Shown: positions 1 through 11,017 of the stretch, in pieces
Layout of the letters: each line of letters opens with the position of its first letter
Numbering within the stretch: position 1 is the first letter of the stretch
Origin: Dromiciops gliroides
Lineage: Eukaryota > Chordata > Mammalia > Microbiotheria > Microbiotheriidae
Assembly: GCF_019393635.1 (NCBI RefSeq)
Contig: NC_057866.1
Location: 231,645,359-231,709,358 of the forward strand
Direction of reading: 5' to 3'
DNA: 64,000 nucleotides
Translations under genes and position numbers: made by a program
Notes under the pieces: model-generated
What the model was told of the DNA's origin: nothing
What the model saw: only the letters and a program-made list of their open reading frames with translations
Database searches by the model: none

Positions 1-600
1 TCTTGGTGGAGACAGATTCTTTTGTCTAGATAACCCAAGGGTGTTAGTTACTGATGAGATTAAACCACACCTAGATAGAAAGTATTTTGGGTGGGGTGGG
101 GGGAGGTCTTACATTCTCTGATGTCATTCCTTGGCTCCATTTTTAATATAACCCACCTCCAATCATGTCAATCAATTAGATATGATGTTAACCAATTTGA
201 TTTGATTGGTATATGATGGACCTCCTACAGTTGGAAGGGTATATTAACCAAGACCCAACCACCAAAGGACCCTCCTTTATTAATATCCTGTTGGCATATT
301 AATAAGATGGTTAAATTACCCAGAAACTATGTATCTCATATTTTTAATCATCACACTAGTAAGAACAGACAAAAAAAACCCCAAGATGTATAAAGGTTTT
401 AATAACAAAACTTTTTCTCTGTCAATGGCAATGTAGTCACCAGATCTTCCTGACTCCAAGCCAGCTTTCTATCTACTTTGCCACCTAACTGCCTCATTTA
501 TGCTGGAGACAACACAATTTTGAGGGCTTTGAGGGGTCCAGTTTTTAAGATATATGAAAGAACAAAAGATATTGATCTTGGATTTGACCAAGCAAATATT
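1..600. other. Intergenic, no feature recognised
   Basis: AT-rich sequence with no credible coding frame and no repeat that I could name. Confidence 0.6.
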
Positions 601-616
601 AAAAATTACTGCCCTG

Positions 617-760
617 GGGGCAGCTAGGTGGCGCAGTCGATAGAGCACTGGCCCTGGACTCAGGAGGACCTGAGTTCAAATCTGACCTCAGACACTTAAC
701 ACTTACTAGCTGTGTGACTCTGGGCAAGTCACTTAACCCCAATTGCCTCACCAAAAAAAA
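617..760 (+). mobile_element. WSINE1-type SINE, full length
   Basis: It begins GGGGCAGCTAGGTGGCGCAG and ends in CTCACC plus poly-A. It has A-box-like TGGCGCAGTCGAT and B-box-like GAGTTCAAATC. A 16-bp target duplication (AAAAATTACTGCCCTG) is at 601-616 and 760-775, so the insertion is young. Confidence 0.9.
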
Positions 761-775
761 AAAATTACTGCCCTG

Positions 776-1549
776 TATAGCTACTTTCCCATTTCTCCAA
801 AGTGCTTATTACATATGTACATATTACAGACATCCTTGATGGACGTTTGAGAAGGTCACAATCAGGGTTTTGCTAATATTCAAATTATAATTGACTAGAA
901 GGTGTAGAGAATATATCATTCCACTGAGCTTATTGTATAATGACTATAAAGAAAAGCATTTGATGTAATTAACAGAACAAATAGTCTTCAAGGCTTTTCT
1001 CCAACCAAGTTTCTCTCATGCATATTTCACAATCATATGAGATTCCTTGAAATATGTAACAGAGAAAAATTTGTTAGAGCCTCTCATAGCATGACTTAAA
1101 TCAGAAAAGCTTATGCTCACTGAAGTTGATGTCCAGCACAAAGCCCAGACAGAAGAGAAATTCCCTTTAGAGAAACATGGGTAGACTGATATGAATGGAT
1201 GTGGAGTGATAAAAGCACAATTAGAAGGAAAACACACACACATGACTATAACAAGGTAAACAAAAAGAATATTAAAAGGTAACCAAGTACTTAGTGATTT
1301 TTATAACCAATCTTGGTCCCAAGGAAAAGATGGTGAACCATATTTCACTTCTCTTAGTAGGGAAGCAGGGTGCTATGAGTATAAAATGGTGTATAGATTT
1401 TCAATTTCAGTAACTGTCAATTGCTCTTGCTGAACTGATTCATTAAAAGGGAGGGTTTAATGTGGATTGGGTATATCTGTAAATGACTGCTTGTCAAAAC
1501 AAAAGGCATTGATAAAACTTTTTAAAGAGAAGAAAAGGAATTCTCTATG
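776..1549. other. Intergenic, no feature recognised
   Basis: No credible gene. The open frame on the minus strand near 1016-1243 has no recognisable product. Confidence 0.5.
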
Positions 1550-2425
1550 ATGAAGACCTCTTTGCACATGAGCCAATTGAATTAGACCCTAGAATGTTAC
1601 AGAGACTCTTAGAAGAGACCTACAATCCCTCAGAAGAATTCAGCCTAACTATACACACTGGAAAAACTAAGTGGATGAAGAATGTCTATTTAGACTATGA
1701 CTTACAGTTGGATGGACAACACATCAGTATATAAAACTTGGAAAGATACCGAAGAAAAATAATGACCTGAGAATTAAACAGGAAAAAGAGAGCAGGTTTT
1801 GGGGAAATTAATGTCATCATGCTTCTTACTGAAACACTGGATCATCTTTTTAACATTTTTATTCTTCCTGTGGGCATAGGATTATCCATGTTCCTGGAGT
1901 CAGGGAGACCTGAATTCAAATTCAGTCTCAGATACTTACTAGCTATGTGATCCTGAGCAAGTCACTTAACCCTGTCTGCCTCTGTTTCCCCATATGTTTC
2001 CTTAACAGTTAAAGAAGGAAATGGCAAATCATTCCAGTGTCTTTGCTAAGAAAATCCTCAAAAGGGGTTGCAAAGAGTGAGGCATGACTGAAAATGATTA
2101 AACATGAAACATTCTTCTTGTGGTGATGTGTGACTATGAGACATGGTTACTGAACTATAATGATCATCAAGGAATTAAAGTTGTAGGTTATCCAAAGGTA
2201 TGTTTGGTGTGCATGGGATACAACTCATTACCAAAAAAAAAGGGGTCATAAAGGATGTTATCAGAGAGATTTATAGCCAGATTATGAGGGTTAGTCATGT
2301 GCTGACAGCAAGGGACAACCCAAAGCCAGCCTATATGCTCCATTGATATCCAAACAAGGTTGAGAGCTGTAGAAGTCTCCTACCCCTGTCCATTGTGGGG
2401 AGAGGGCATGGATATGTTATCATTA
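1550..2425 (+). pseudogene. RTE-clade LINE remnant (reverse transcriptase C-terminal part)
   Basis: Translated pieces resemble the RTE/BovB-like reverse transcriptase: ELDPRMLQRLLEET, then GKTKWMKN and YDLQLDGQHI at about 1570-1725. Further on, KDVIREIYSQIMRVSHVL and ARDNPK at about 2248-2330 match the region after the polymerase domain. Stops and frame changes break it and a Mar1 SINE splits it. It is a dead, old copy. Confidence 0.65.
1874..2110 (+). mobile_element. Mar1-type SINE inserted in the RTE LINE
   Basis: It contains TGGAGTCAGGGAGACCTGAATT, the CAAGTCACTTAACCCTGTCTGC core and the GCCAAGAAAAT-type tail ending ACTGAAAATGATT. A 13-bp target duplication (ATTCTTC[CT]TGTGG) is at 1861-1873 and 2111-2123, inside LINE-derived sequence. 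Confidence 0.8.
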
Positions 2426-2969
2426 GTATTGTTGAATGGCAACCTATATTAATGAGATCATAGACTTATTGATGTAAGTCTTGAGACATAATAGACACAG
2501 CCTTAGAAGAAGCATTCTAATTCCATTATTTTGACACATTTCTAACATATTTCTTTAATTTTCTTAGCTGAAAATCTTATCTTAGATTTAACAGCCTAGG
2601 GATTTTGGGGGGCAGTCTAGGGATGTTTTAGTGTCCCATTTTACAGATGGTGAAAATATGGAGAAGCTACTCATCTGAAACCCACAAGTCAATGGCTGGA
2701 AAATTACATTACCCAAATTTCTTATTTCTGCAAGAATTTTTAATTTGAAGAATCATGAAAGTATGAGAACCTCAGAGCTGGACTAGTTGTCAAAGACATT
2801 TAAGCCAATTTGATCATTTTACAGATGAAAAGGCCAAGGTCATGTAGATACCTTGTGGGAGATCTGGGGTGAAAGTCCCAGTCTCTTGATTTCCTACTAT
2901 TCCATGCAAAGTGGGGAATCATGTAATATGATAGGTAAAGGGAAGAGTGAGGGAGACACAGCAGGTTTC
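2426..2969. other. Intergenic, no gene; possible MIR traces near 2740-2890
   Basis: A stretch with ACAGATGAAAAGGCCAAGGTCA near 2820 resembles a MIR core. Nothing else was recognised. Confidence 0.4.
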
Positions 2970-3110
2970 ATAGTTGGAATGCACTCCCTCCTCAATACTA
3001 TGTCTTGAAGTTGATATCTTCCTTCAAGGTTCAGAACACATGCCACTCACTGCCCTTTGGATACTGCTTACTCCATCCTGAAATTATATTTGGGTATCTA
3101 TGTACATAAT
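2970..3110 (+). mobile_element. L2/L3-type LINE 3' fragment
   Basis: GGAATGCACTCCCTCCTC, then TCCTTCAAGGTTCAG and a TACATAATATATT end follow the familiar L2/L3 3' end pattern, in diverged form. Confidence 0.5.
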
Positions 3111-3289
3111 ATATTGGAACCATAGGTGAGAGTTGAATGACAGGTGGAGACCAAAGGTGGATGAGCAGCCCTGAAAAGGGCTTGACAAGCATTCATACCA
3201 GAAGTGCTAGTCCTCCCTGAGCACCCCATCACATGCACAGTGGCCACACCCAAGTTAAACCTTCTTGGGCTAAATCAGTTGGAAGGTAA

Positions 3290-3640
3290 TAGGTCTCAAT
3301 CCTGTTGGTGAGTTGTTGAGGTATTTACCCCAACCATGTAAAGATTTCTCCTGGGAGTATGGAAAGATGAGAACAAGTTGTTCCACATCCATGGTGGTGG
3401 CTGAAGCAGGTGCTGTGGAGTGCTTAGAGCTCAGCCAGACATCAAAAAGGCCAAGGTTATCCATCACATCCCAGGCCATTGCTACTTGTCTTGACACTTG
3501 TCCTGCTACTGCACTTTGTTGACTCTGGAAGAGGGAGTGAGGCTGATGGCTTTGCACAACTCTGCCTCATTTAAATCCAATTCACAGAGAAGTCAAGACA
3601 TCACCATCACATCATGATGTCATTGGTCCTCTTAAAAAAA
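3290..3640 (+). mobile_element. Marsupial dispersed repeat ending in a Mar1-variant tail
   Basis: The end (GGAAGAGGGAGTGAGGCTG, TTTAAATCCAATTCACAG, GATGTCATTGGTCCTCTT) matches the tail of the SINE variants at 15499-15815 and 35915-36168. Open frames on both strands here are repeat-derived. Confidence 0.6.
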
Positions 3641-3829
3641 AAAAGCAGAAACAAAACATAATAAATATATTCCACCCATTTTCCCTTTCTCCCCACCCAA
3701 AATATGGTAAACTCCTAGAGGGCAGACACATAGTAGGTACTTAATAAATATTTTTGTTGTGAATGGGTTTTAACTGGAAATGGGCTTGGAGGAGAGGGAG
3801 GGGAATTAAATCTCTTTTTTTCTCTTACT

Positions 3830-4070
3830 TATTTTCATTAGCAGTAGCACCGTGGAATTCTATTTGCTGTTGTGTGGCTGTGACAGCCTAATGCACAGCA
3901 CTATTTATATCTTCTAGTAATGCTCATCTGTAGGATTTTTGTGGATCATAATGAAGCATTTTATTGATCGCATTATGTGAAATCAATTCATCAGTTGCTT
4001 GGGCCTTCAGCTCCAGGATGTCTTCTGACTGTGCGGTGACAGCTTGGCTGCTCATCCCTGTGGCTGAGAA
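3830..4070. promoter_or_regulatory. Candidate conserved noncoding element
   Basis: It is repeat-free, of balanced composition, and rich in homeodomain-like TAAT/ATTA and octamer-like AT words. CRE-like and E-box-like words do not dominate. No frame is open across it. Conservation could not be tested here. Confidence 0.35.
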
Positions 4071-4830
4071 CAGACTACCATGGGGTGCCCAATTATAGCC
4101 CCAGCAAGAGAAGCTTCAGGAAAGTAATTGTGACTTCCTTCATTGCAGGCCTCTGGATGAGCAGCCCTCTTTCTCCTCTTTTCATTCTCCATGGCTGCCA
4201 GGGGACTAAAGGCAGTTCAATGCAATTTCGACTTCTCATGTCTGATAGATTGAATCAGGGCTTCTCCCCTCCCCCACTTCCCATTTAACAAGACCATTTC
4301 CTGCAGATGCTGAGCAGCTATTCTTGTCAGAAGATGCTTTGAAAAAGGGAGATGAGGCTTGGAAACTCTTATTTTCTTTGCTTCCTAATAAGCCTCCTTG
4401 TTCATTAGAAATGAAGATCTTTTGTGGGGGGAGACATAGTCAAGGGAAGTTAAAACGGCATTCACAAAGGGGACAGAGGACAGAAATGTGGAAACTACCC
4501 ACCGAGTCCTTGGGAGAATGGGTGTATTCTCTGGGTAGAGGGATGTCAGCTCCCCTGAAAATGCCCGGTGCCATTGGACATGACTAACAAGCTTCTTGGG
4601 TTCAAAGAGGGTCGCTGGTGTTGTTTTTCAAATGGAATTCCAGTCATCTTCCTTTCCCAGTATAGGACACATACTTATGATGGTGCGCTGGTTTTGACTC
4701 CTCAAAGAGAGTGATCTTCAGGATTAGCTGAACAGTTTTAAATATGTTTTGGCCAATGCCAATTAGAATGTTGAAAATTGATATCTTTCCAGTTTCATAC
4801 TCTCCATGTGAAGGTTTGAGTAATAGAACT
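4071..4830. other. Intergenic, no feature recognised
   Basis: Two short open frames (4085-4288, 4324-4587) lack recognisable products or splice context and are not called genes. Confidence 0.5.
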
Positions 4831-4831
4831 G

Positions 4832-5273
4832 TAGAGAAGGGGGAGGGGAGGGAGAAAAAGAGAGAGAGAGCAGGGGAAAGAGAACAGAGAAAGAGAGAAG
4901 GGAAAGAGAGGGGAAAGGGGAGACAGAGAGGCAGGAGACAGAAGAGAGAGAGACAGACAGAGACAGAGGGACAAAGAGAAACAGAGAGAAACAGAATAGA
5001 GAGAAATGGGAAAGAGAGAGGCAGAAGACTCACAGGCAGAGACATAAGTAGAAGATACAGAGAGATAGAAGACTTGGAAAGAAAGGCGGGGGGGGGAGAG
5101 AGAGAGAAGAGAAGAGAAGAGAAGAGAAGAGAAGAGAAGAGAAGAGAAGAGAAGAGAAGAGAAGAGAAGAGAAGAGAAGAGAAGAGAAGAGAAGAGAAGA
5201 GAAGAGAAGAGAAGAGAAGAGAAGAGAAGAGAAGAGAAGAGAAGAGAAGAGAAGAGAAGACAGAAACAGAAAT
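4832..5273 (+). repeat. Purine-rich tract with (GAAGA)n microsatellite
   Basis: About 440 bp are almost wholly A and G on the plus strand. The first 270 bp are irregular GAGA/GGGA. From about 5105 to 5260 it becomes a near-perfect pentanucleotide array of roughly 31 units. Three overlapping open frames here are simple-repeat artefacts. Confidence 0.95.
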
Positions 5274-5323
5274 ATGGCCTTTTCATCTGTCAAAATATGA
5301 TTAAATGATTTCTTACCTTCTCT

Positions 5324-5470
5324 CTTTTTTTTTTGTGAGGCAATTGGGGTTAAGTGACTTGCCCAGGGTCACACAGCTAGTAAGTGTCAAGTGTCTGAGG
5401 TTGGATTTGAACGCAGATCCTCCTGAATCCAGGGCTGGTGCTCTATCCATTGTGCCACCTAGCTGCCCCA
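5324..5470 (-). mobile_element. WSINE1-type SINE
   Basis: Reverse copy, poly-T at left and CCACCTAGCTGCCCC at right. The 16-bp target duplication ATTTCTTACCTTCTCT is at 5308-5323 and 5471-5486, with no mismatch. Confidence 0.9.
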
Positions 5471-5704
5471 ATTTCTTACCTTCTCTTCTCATTTTATATG
5501 TAAAGAAAACATTATAGGAAAGAGAAGATAGGCGATAAGGTCAAGCATAGGATTAAAAGCAAGGGCTGGGTAGTCTGATCAGAGAAGAGTCATGCTAGGT
5601 TGTTGACTGTATCATCCTGCAAGGATAATCAGCTATGTGGCAATGCAAAACTGATTGCTAGGGAAGAATAGCTCTACAACTTAACAACTAGTATTGTATG
5701 AAAG

Positions 5705-5860
5705 GCAACCAGTCTGGTCCAATGGCTACAGTTCTGACTCTGGTGTGAGTGAGTGTGGCTCCTGGTCTTGCTTTTGTTACTGATGAACTACTTGAATTTG
5801 TGAAACCTCTATGAGCTTCTGCTCCCTATCTGTAAAATGGAGGTTAAATGAAAAGGTTTT
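5705..5860 (+). mobile_element. MIR-like SINE fragment
   Basis: CTATGAGCTTCTGCTCCC followed by ATCTGTAAAATGGAGGTTA, a diverged MIR 3' half. Confidence 0.5.
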
Positions 5861-7199
5861 TTTTCCAGCTGCACACCTGTGATATTTATCTGTGATAAAA
5901 TCCAATATGTTGCACCATAGAGTTTGTTATTCTTTCAAATGGATGGCATATTTTAATTCAGCAGCAAGCTTTCATGACATATGAAAGTCCCTCCTCACTG
6001 AACTCTTAATGGTTTCGTTCAACACAAATAAAGAATCTCCTACTTCCTTGGTGTTTAGGGAACAGCCTGCTTGAAATTAGTCTGTACAAAGAGATCGACA
6101 CAGGTCTTTTAAATTAAACTAAACCACCATCCAAATTGCCAACAGAAGACTTGGAATAAAAAGACTCAGAAGTCAATACTAATGAAAAAAACATGGCATG
6201 TGCAAGTGAGGTAGACTGCATTATTTGGTTCAGCCATCTGCAATAGCAGACATCCCTGCCTTCATTTATGATGATAACAAAGAATAAAGTTGTAGGGTAG
6301 AAACCAACCCCTCCAAAGTTGAGAGCCTTTTTTTTTAGCGACATCAACTCAGCTGGAGAGAGTCTTGGTGGTGACTGATGGAGACAAAACTGTCAGCTGT
6401 GTCTTTCGAAGAATGAATTGTCAATCTCATCTGAGAAGACAAAATTGTCAGCTATGTCTCTCGATGAGCAAAATTATTGGTTGCGTCCCTGGAAGGTGGA
6501 AAGTCCTTGGGTGTAAGGAAAATTGTCAGATGCATATTTTCAAGACAAGATTGTTGGCCATGTCAGCTAAATAACAGGGTACTATTATTTCACTACTGAA
6601 CTGTGAAATTTACTGTTTTTATCCCTTTCACCATTTGAATTGATGAAGTGAACTTCACCAAAATTGGCATGTGCGTTGGTACTTAGCAAGGACAGATGTG
6701 CCACATGTGCCTTTGTGTTATGGCTGGGAAGACAGATGCATATGAGCAACCAACCAGATTGGACACAATAAAATGTCCCATGTGTTAATGGAAAAACAGC
6801 CTCTCTGGATTTCCCTAATATTCCCCTTCAATTCAAACTGAATGGCAGCCAGGTCCGCAGGAGGCAGGATGTCAGAGAGAGTGGGATGATCATTACAGGA
6901 ACACTATATTTAATAATATGGATAGGTGATGGGTCTATTCCAAGCCAATCATTCACTTCTGGACCACTGACTTCACTGATCTGGTCTTCTAGCATATGCA
7001 GTCAGAGTGACCTATTGTTGACAAGGGTGAGGAGTGTAACCAGATGATTCCACCTTAGGCTTCCCTATATAGCAGCAGGGGCTTATTATGCCTTAATAAT
7101 AAGACATTCCAAATCATATTACTCAAATAAGGTCAACCGAATGGAACTGAATGGCTGGCAGGGGCTGAATTTGTTTCTTAAATATGTACGCTGAGAAGT
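5861..7199. other. Intergenic, no gene
   Basis: A small imperfect local repeat (GACAAAACTGTCAGCTGTGTC / GACAAAATTGTCAGCTATGTC and similar) lies at about 6380-6560. No credible coding sequence. Confidence 0.5.
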
Positions 7200-7436
7200 A
7201 GCAAAGTATAAAAGGTAAAGTGGATAGGGTACTGGCCCTGGAGAAAGGAAGACCTGAGTTTGAATCCAGCTGCAGACACTTCCTAGCTGTGTCATCCAAG
7301 ACAAGTCACTGAACCCTATTGGCCTCAGTTTCCTCATCTGCAAAATGAGCTGGAGAAGCACATGGCAAACCATTTTAGTATCTCTGCCAAGAAAACCCCA
7401 AATGGGCCCATGAAGAGTTGGATATGACTGAAATGA
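7200..7436 (+). mobile_element. Mar1-type SINE (5' truncated)
   Basis: Contains TGGCCCTGGAGAAAGGAAGA, GCCTCAGTTTCCTCATCTGC and GCCAAGAAAACCCCAAATG, ending GATATGACTGAAATGACC. A second SINE piece follows at 7449-7535. Confidence 0.75.
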
Positions 7437-7645
7437 CCACCAATAGCATAGAAGTTAGAAAGCTGGCCTTGAAGTCAAGAAGATATGGCTAAAATCTCAT
7501 TTCTGACACATAGTAGCTGTCACTTAACCTCCTTGTGCCCTGGGTGACCCTGTGGCAGGGGTGGTGATGATTTGCATTGATAGAGTGTTTCCTCACCTGG
7601 GAGTTCCCTGTAACAGTAAAATCATAGGTCTAGTCTCTAGACCTT

Positions 7646-7816
7646 TCTTTCTTTCTTTTTTTTTTTCCTTTTTTTTGTTTTTTTTTGCAGGGCAATGAGG
7701 GTTAAGTGACTTGCCTAGGGTCACATAGCTAGTAAGTGTCAAGTGTCTGAGGCCGGATTTGAATTCAGGTCCTTCTGAATCCAGGGCTGGTGCTTTATCC
7801 ACTGTGCCATCTAGCT
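7646..7816 (-). mobile_element. WSINE1-type SINE with long T-rich tail
   Basis: Poly-T/TTTC tail followed by GGGTTAAGTGACTTGCC and ending at CCATCTAGCT. Confidence 0.85.
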
Positions 7817-8006
7817 CTTTCTCTAAAGTTTAAGAATTCTAATGAAGACAGGCCTGGCTTCAAATCCTGCATTGGCCACTTACTATTTCTGTGAACTTGG
7901 ACAAGTCACTGAATCTCTTACAGCCTCAGTTTTCTCATCTGTTAAAGGGGGATAATTATATGCATATGGCCTACTCCACATAGTTGTAACAAAGAAAACA
8001 CTTACA

Positions 8007-8149
8007 GGGGCAGCTAGATGGCACAGTGGATAGAGCACCAGCCCTGAATTCAAATCCAGCCTCAGACACTTGACACTTACTAGCTGTGTGACCCTGGGCA
8101 AGTCACTTAACCCCCATTGCCTCACCAAAAAAACAAAAAAAACAAAAAC
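8007..8149 (+). mobile_element. WSINE1-type SINE
   Basis: GGGGCAGCTAGATGGCACAG head and CTCACC plus A-rich tail. Target duplication AAAGAAA[AG]CACTT is at 7991-8003 and 8150-8162, in an older SINE context (7850-7990). Confidence 0.85.
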
Positions 8150-8599
8150 AAAGAAAGCACTTTGAAAACCCTAAATATAAATTAGCATTACTATTTTTTC
8201 GTATTCTTATGACTATCATTTTTATCAGTATTTGCTGTATTAGCAATTTAAACATGAATTTAAAAAATTATTAATTCATTTTAAAATAATAAACTCATTA
8301 CATGTTCACATAAGTAAAATATTTTTATAAAAAATAATAATTTTCTAAAATAAAAAAATCTTAGTGACAAGAATGGCATTGTTTTCCATTTTTTGCAAAT
8401 ATTTTTAATGTTTGGCTTCATAGAAGATAGTTGGGTTTTCATATCTACTTCTGCATTCAGTCTGTTGTCAATGGTTGAAGTATATGAAGAAAATCTACAT
8501 GCAAACAGACATGTAGTTGGAAGGAAGATTTTAAATGGTTTCTGAGGTCTCTTCCAGCTCAGGTGGAGGGGGGAAGTGCAGGGAAACAAGCTCTAAAAA

Positions 8600-8866
8600 A
8601 TCTACTAAGTTCCAGTTCCTGTGCTAAGTGTTTTACAAATGTTTATCTCATTTGATCCTCCCAACAATCCTGTGAGGTAGGTGCTATTATGATCCTCGGT
8701 TACAGTTGAAGAAACTGAAGCAAACAGAGGTTAAGTGACTTGCCTAGGGTCACAACGCTAATCAACACGAGAGTCTGGATTTGAACTCAGATCTTCCTAA
8801 CTCCAGACCCAGCACACTGTTCACTGTGCCACCCAGGATGCTGTTCACTGTGCTACCCAGCTGCCT
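8600..8866 (+). mobile_element. MIR/L2-like repeat with internal 24-bp duplication
   Basis: TGTGCTAAGTGTTTTACAAA, CAATCCTGTGAGGTAGGTGC, GGTTAAGTGACTTGCC and CTGGATTTGAACTCAGATC follow the MIR/L2 3' end order. The end is duplicated at 8817-8840 and 8841-8860. Confidence 0.75.
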
Positions 8867-9287
8867 CTAAATTTTACTAGGTAAATGATGTCTTAGTGTT
8901 ACTGTGAAGAGAGTTTTGACCTTTTGTGCCCCTGAAAGGTTCTCAGGGAGAATCACTGTCTTTTCTCTAGACTGACTATCTTTCAGGCATTCCTCATGGA
9001 ATGTGGTTTTAAATCTCTCCATTATTCTGCTGCCTGCCCTCTTTTGGGTGAGGTCTAGTTTGCTGATGTACCTCATGACATGTGATGGTCAAACCTGAGC
9101 ACAGAACCTTTGATGTGACCTAAAACATCAGGTGAGGCACATGGGTGGTATTCTAGTCCATGGAAAGAGGACACCTGTGCTGGTACAGTGAGAGCAAGTC
9201 TTCCTCATTGCTCTGGACACCATTTCTGTCAGGACAAACTAAGAATCCACAGATTTTTTTTGACTGCCATATAACACTATTGCTTCC
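8867..9287. other. Intergenic, no feature recognised
   Basis: No repeat or gene I could name. Confidence 0.4.
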
Positions 9288-9836
9288 TGTCCTGTAAAAT
9301 TAAATGTGGTTACCTTATTTCTGTCCCAAGTTTGGGGAAAATTAGCTGGGGTTTGTAATATATTTGCTACTTATAAATTAGAAGCTTTAGCACCAGTTTT
9401 AGGGCATTAAGCATTCATTAAAGCATAGCAAGTATTAGTAAAAAGAGAATACCTGGGTCAGAGAGTTAAGAAAAGGCTTATCTAGCCTAGAGCTCCAGCC
9501 TGGCCTGCTTCTGCCTCCAAGTCCTCCACCATGAGCCTGTCCAAGAGTCAAACTGCTAGTGGAAGCTCTCTGCATCTGGAGGAGGGGCGGTCCTTATATA
9601 CTCCTTCAAGCTAATTGGCTAGCATCACCCAAATCCATTGGTTCACTGGACTTGAGGGTGGTCCCATGTTGAGGTCAGAGTTTACACCCTCTAAGAACAT
9701 GCCCTCTCGAGGGCCAGGCAGGTGTGGTTTTAATTGAATTAACTTTGAGTGAGTTAATCAGCCCAATCAATCTTAATGCAATCAATCCCCTCTAGCTGGG
9801 GCCTTTGGGTGTCCCAAAACCCATTATTTTCTCACA
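9288..9836 (-). mobile_element. Endogenous retrovirus solo LTR
   Basis: On the minus strand the element starts TGTGAGAAAATAATG at 9836 and ends in a CA near 9288-9293. It contains, in order, two CCAAT boxes (9637-9641, 9614-9618) and TATATAA (9594-9600), with a GC-box-like GGGGCGG on the other strand at 9584-9590, just after the TATA box on the element's own strand. This is U3 promoter architecture. Flanks CTTCC (9283-9287) and CTTCA (9837-9841) may be a 5-bp target duplication with one change. No gag, pol or env sequence lies beside it, so it is a solo LTR. A related LTR lies at 63651. Confidence 0.65.
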
Positions 9837-9947
9837 CTTCATATTGAGCTTCCAGCCCCCTACAATCTCAAAGCCTTCTCTCTAGGAAAGATTGTTGAGC
9901 CATGGCTTTCTTGTATAGTTTGAACTTTGGTTGACAGGAATCTGGGC

Positions 9948-10188
9948 AGCTAGGGGGTACAGTGGATAGAACATTTAGGCTTAGAATCCAAAGACCTCAA
10001 TTAAAATTTGGACTTAGATACTTACTAGCTGTATGACCCTGGGCAAGTCACTTAACCCTGTTTGCCTCAGTTTCTTCATCTGTAAAATGAGCTGGAGAAG
10101 GAAATGGCAACCTACTCTAGAATTTCTGCCAAGAAAATCCTCAATGGGGTCACAAAGACTTGGACATGACTGAAACAACTGAACAAAA
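9948..10188 (+). mobile_element. Mar1-type SINE
   Basis: GCAGCTAGGGGGTACAGTGG head, CTTAACCCTGTTTGCCTCAG, GAGCTGGAGAAGGAAATGGC and a GACTGAAACAACTGAAC end. Confidence 0.85.
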
Positions 10189-10239
10189 GACAGGCATCTA
10201 CTCTGATCTCTCTTATATTGCATAGAATTATATAATTTC

Positions 10240-10320
10240 AAATTAAGAGCTGTAGATGGAATTCTTAGGGGCCATTGAATCCACCTCCCTTATTTTACAG
10301 AGGGGGAAACTGAGGTCAGC
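10240..10320 (+). mobile_element. MIR-like SINE fragment
   Basis: GGGGCCATTGAATCCACC and TTTTACAGAGGGGGAAACTG. Confidence 0.55.
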
Positions 10321-10567
10321 TTCAGCCCATAATTATCTCTTATGATAATTTTTTGGATCCTGATTCTGCCATGCATGCCAACACATTGGCTATCCTTCCT
10401 AGTTCTGAGTCAGATTAAAATTTATACTTCCTAGGCTAATAAACTGAGAAAAAAGGAAATTGTGTGAGCTTGATGTAATGTTTCCTTAACTAATCTACAC
10501 TAGCTCCTTTTTATGTTCTTGCAAATCACAGTACCAGAGTACCACCTTATAGCCAAATATTTGTTCT

Positions 10568-10712
10568 GCCTTTTTTTTTGTGGGGCAATGAGGGTTAAGT
10601 GAATTGCCTAGGGTCACACAGCTTGTAAATGTCAAGTGTCTGAGGCCAGATTTGAATTCAGGTCCTCCTGAATCCAGGGCCAGTGCCTTATCCACCATGC
10701 TACCTAGCTGAC
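10568..10712 (-). mobile_element. WSINE1-type SINE in L3 sequence
   Basis: Poly-T then GGGTTAAGTGAATTGCC, ending CTACCTAGCTGA. Flanks share ACCTTAT[AG][GC]CCAAATA, a diverged target duplication. Confidence 0.8.
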
Positions 10713-10734
10713 TCACCTTATGCCCAAATAAAAG

Positions 10735-10890
10735 TCCTTTGTACAACATATTCAACAAGGAATCAACCAGCCTTTGCTTGAGGAGTGTGGGGGAGATGAT
10801 CAATTCCTCTGGAGATAGTCCATTCCACTTTTGAATAGCCTTAAGGGTTAGGAAGTTTTATCTACATTTAGTAGGCACATCTAAATGTGT
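10735..10890 (-). mobile_element. L3 (CR1-clade) LINE fragment
   Basis: TCCATTCCACTTTTGAATAG and GGTTAGGAAGTTTTATCTAC are the antisense of the L3 3' region seen in sense at 19440-19840. Confidence 0.5.
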
Positions 10891-11017
10891 CTTTGCAGGT
10901 GATAGGAAGAGGAGAGGGGAGGGGAGGGTAAGGGGGAAAGCTGCAATCCGTTTTACTTTTGCTGTACAGTTTTGTTTAGCTCAATGTCAAATGAAGAGTT
11001 CATTTTTTGACCATTCC

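Noticed and set aside
617-700. tRNA gene (A- and B-box motifs)
   Set aside because: The motifs belong to the tRNA-derived SINE head; it ends in a SINE body and poly-A, with no tRNA 3' half.
5105-5260. Possible CRISPR-like array
   Set aside because: Uninterrupted 5-bp units without spacers in a vertebrate nuclear genome; a simple microsatellite.
4744-5304. 186-aa and 163-aa open frames of REEKR and SLLFS repeats
   Set aside because: Translation of the purine tract and pentanucleotide array on both strands; no start context or conserved domain.
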